NCBI GenBank assembly: GCA_009760855.2
Contig: WPIO01000004.1
Coordinates: 4,270,001 to 4,334,000, forward strand
Direction of reading: 5' to 3'
DNA length: 64,000 nucleotides
Origin: Cristatella mucedo
Taxonomy: Eukaryota; Bryozoa; Phylactolaemata; Cristatellidae
The notes beneath the pieces were generated by a model. It was not told where the DNA came from. It saw only the letters and a program-made list of their open reading frames with translations, and did not search any database. The position numbers and the translations under genes were made by a program. Of the stretch, positions 61,906-64,000 are shown one piece after another (position 1 is the first letter of the stretch; every line of letters begins with the position of its first letter).

Positions 61906-63847
61906 TTGACTGAATGTGGAGACCGTCAGACGACTCGCTCGGGTTCACGCCCTCGGACCACGCCTGCCAAGCTACGAAGGCGATGTTGCAGAGCTGATTT
62001 CAATCAATAAAGGATCTAGCAATTCGTGAAAGGCGGGAGTGCTGCCGACAGGCTGCACCCAGTGCACATTGGCACAGCGAGTCAGAGCTGGAGCTGCGAA
62101 GTGCCAGCCGCCGCTCAGAGCGAGCCCTCTTCTCCAGCTCCTAGCTCGGCAAGCACGCTTCGGAACTCGGCCTCCACTGAGGTTCGCATTGTAGGTTCGC
62201 CGCCTCGTTGGCTAACTCGGAGAGGTTTTTTAAGTTCTCGAGGCAAAGCTGCGGCGTCCTTTAGAAAAGCCTTGTCGCCGTGCTCCGTATAGCACTCGTG
62301 TCTGCGTTATAAACTAATCAGTACAGCTCGCCTTGCAGCTCGATCCAGATAGAGCACAAAACACTCGACGGAACGCTCCCGAACAAATCGGCACGTCCAC
62401 GAACGTGTCTCACGAATGTGTCGCGAAAGTAGCCTCAACTCCTGCTGCCTTAGCACTCCTGCCTCGGTCGTTACATACGCCTACATTATCCTTATCAGAG
62501 GACACAGCAATAATACACATCGAGGGCCAGGCAATAAACAGACATCAAAGTGCAGCCACCCAAGCCACATAATTCAGTGGCTCGCCCTCAAGCACACATT
62601 AAAAGGGCGGCGAAATGGCCAAAGTATGAACATCAAGGCAACAGCAAGATTAGAAACCAACATTGGGACTGGGCTCATCCTTTCCGAAATCTATTGCTCG
62701 CAGCTGTCCGATTCCTAGAAAATGAATGAAGGCGCAGCCGAACCGCGCTGATGGGCATTCCGAGCATCAAACCACTCCTTTACGGCTTTCGAGTTAACTT
62801 TGGATATGCACTGTACTTTCGTGCCTAGCGCTTTATCAAGTGAATTATTATTATTAGCGAAGCGGTCCTAGTCAGCACTTATTCTCGAACTCTTGTCGGC
62901 GTTGAACGCAGAGCGTTTAAGCTGCTCAACGTCGTCTCGCTGTCAGGAGCCGTCGGAACCTCAATAGTGGAATGGACCCTAAACGACGGCGACTTCAAAG
63001 TTTAGTCTCCATCGATTGAGGCCACTGGACAGGAAATCCTCGAACGTACGGTAGCGACCGCTGGCAACATACACACCGCCCGCCCACCACGGCCTCGTCA
63101 GCCTCGCTGCGACAGCTGCACCCTAATTAGTTAATTACCTGCCCACCTGCCCTGTATGCCACGTAGAGGTCGGTCACGCCCCCACCCCCTGCATCCGTCA
63201 ACGTGGCTGCCATCGAAGTCCAGTCGCTCCCCTCAGCTTAGGTCGAGGGAGGGGGACGCTCTCCTCTCTTCCTGCCGTTGGTCCAAAACTACCTCCTTCT
63301 CTTAAGGTGGCGAATACATGGTTCAGGCCCTGACCGTGTGCTGCTATACTCCAAACAACGAAGCTTCCATGACCCCATCTAGGTGGAGTCACGTAAGCTT
63401 GCCAGGTGTGCAGCCTTTGGGACGTGGCTTCGGGCTGTACAAATGGGGGGCCGGTCTCTTTCTAGATTGCATCTAAAAGCTTCAGTGGTTGTCGAAGTCT
63501 ATCAGTGAAAATATTCACTTTCCAAAAAAAGGGTACGAATACTCGCTTTAGATGGGCTAAAATAAAACAAAGAGTCAGCAAGCCTAGGGCTGGCGGAATC
63601 AAAGTGTCCTTCCAGAAAAGCTGCCTCAAATGTTTCCTTTTAGCAGAGGATCGGTTGAAGAATCCTTTCGGCGATTCGCCTTGAATGAAGCTTCGCTGTC
63701 TGTCACCGGAGGCGACCGCCTGATACACGGATGCTCAAAGGGCATTTTATGTGACCCCCCCTCCGCCGGCCCTGCGAGCACCCTGATTCCTAGACCGTCT
63801 CTTAATACCGTTGTGCGTTTAAGGAATCGCTGGAGATTTTTAAGTTA
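61906..63847. other. Intergenic, no gene identified
   Basis: GC-moderate part at 62030-62290 with an 88-codon ORF of no recognised family; otherwise only the repeat tail at 62800. Confidence 0.45.
62800..62858 (+). repeat. Dispersed repeat tail
   Basis: gcctagcgctttatcaagtg aattattattatta. Confidence 0.55.
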
Positions 63848-64000
63848 AATAATATTAATAATGCACTTGATAAAACGGCCTCAGAGAACTCAATCTCTTT
63901 CTAGGCGCTTTACATTTGCTTCAAATGGAAACGCGATTGAATCGTGAGTAATATCATGCTTGATAAACAAGATGAATAACGTGGTTAGGGGTAACATGCA
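63848..64000 (-). repeat. Dispersed repeat family C, cut by window end
   Basis: taatattaataatgcacttg ataaaacggcctcagagaac, gcgctttacatttgcttcaa, 'cgtggttaggggtaacatgca'. Very close to the 50465 copy. Confidence 0.8.

Overview
The window is nuclear DNA from an invertebrate metazoan. It has two multi-exon genes with canonical GT-AG introns, very many microsatellites, tRNA-derived SINEs, CR1/L2-like LINE fragments and hAT remnants. Dense simple repeats and SINE tails ending in (ATT)n suggest a lophotrochozoan-like or related invertebrate, but the species cannot be named from sequence alone.

Layout. Positions 1-17.9 kb hold no gene I can name. They contain GC-rich islands (1-1.7 kb, 2.7-3.3 kb, 12.0-12.9 kb), a long GTGTGC hexanucleotide array, antisense LINE fragments, SINEs and small minisatellites. 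Positions 17.9-46.4 kb carry a SWI/SNF catalytic subunit gene (SMARCA4/SMARCA2/brahma class) on the minus strand. I could place 25 coding exons whose phases all agree (4533 nt, about 1510 residues), covering QLQ, HSA, BRK, SNF2 ATPase, SnAC and bromodomain. Its extreme N-terminus is not identified. Positions 46.4-52.0 kb are intergenic, with a hAT-type MITE, SINEs and the 3' end of a hAT transposon. Positions 52.0-59.3 kb carry a ribosome biogenesis gene (BRIX1/BRX1) on the plus strand with 10 coding exons (900 nt plus stop, 300 residues) and a 3.6 kb last intron full of LINE sequence. Positions 59.3-64.0 kb are repeat-rich with no recognised gene.

The two genes are divergently arranged housekeeping genes: one remodels chromatin in the nucleus, the other assembles the 60S ribosomal subunit in the nucleolus. 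Nothing in the sequence shows a shared pathway. The most unusual features are a GC-AG intron inside the helicase of the remodeller, an alanine in place of the usual cysteine in its KICNHP motif, a BRIX1 protein lacking the usual basic tail, a hAT MITE with near-perfect 8-bp target duplications, a degenerate telomere-like intronic tract, and two unidentified exon-like open segments. I did not find a novel multi-gene system here.
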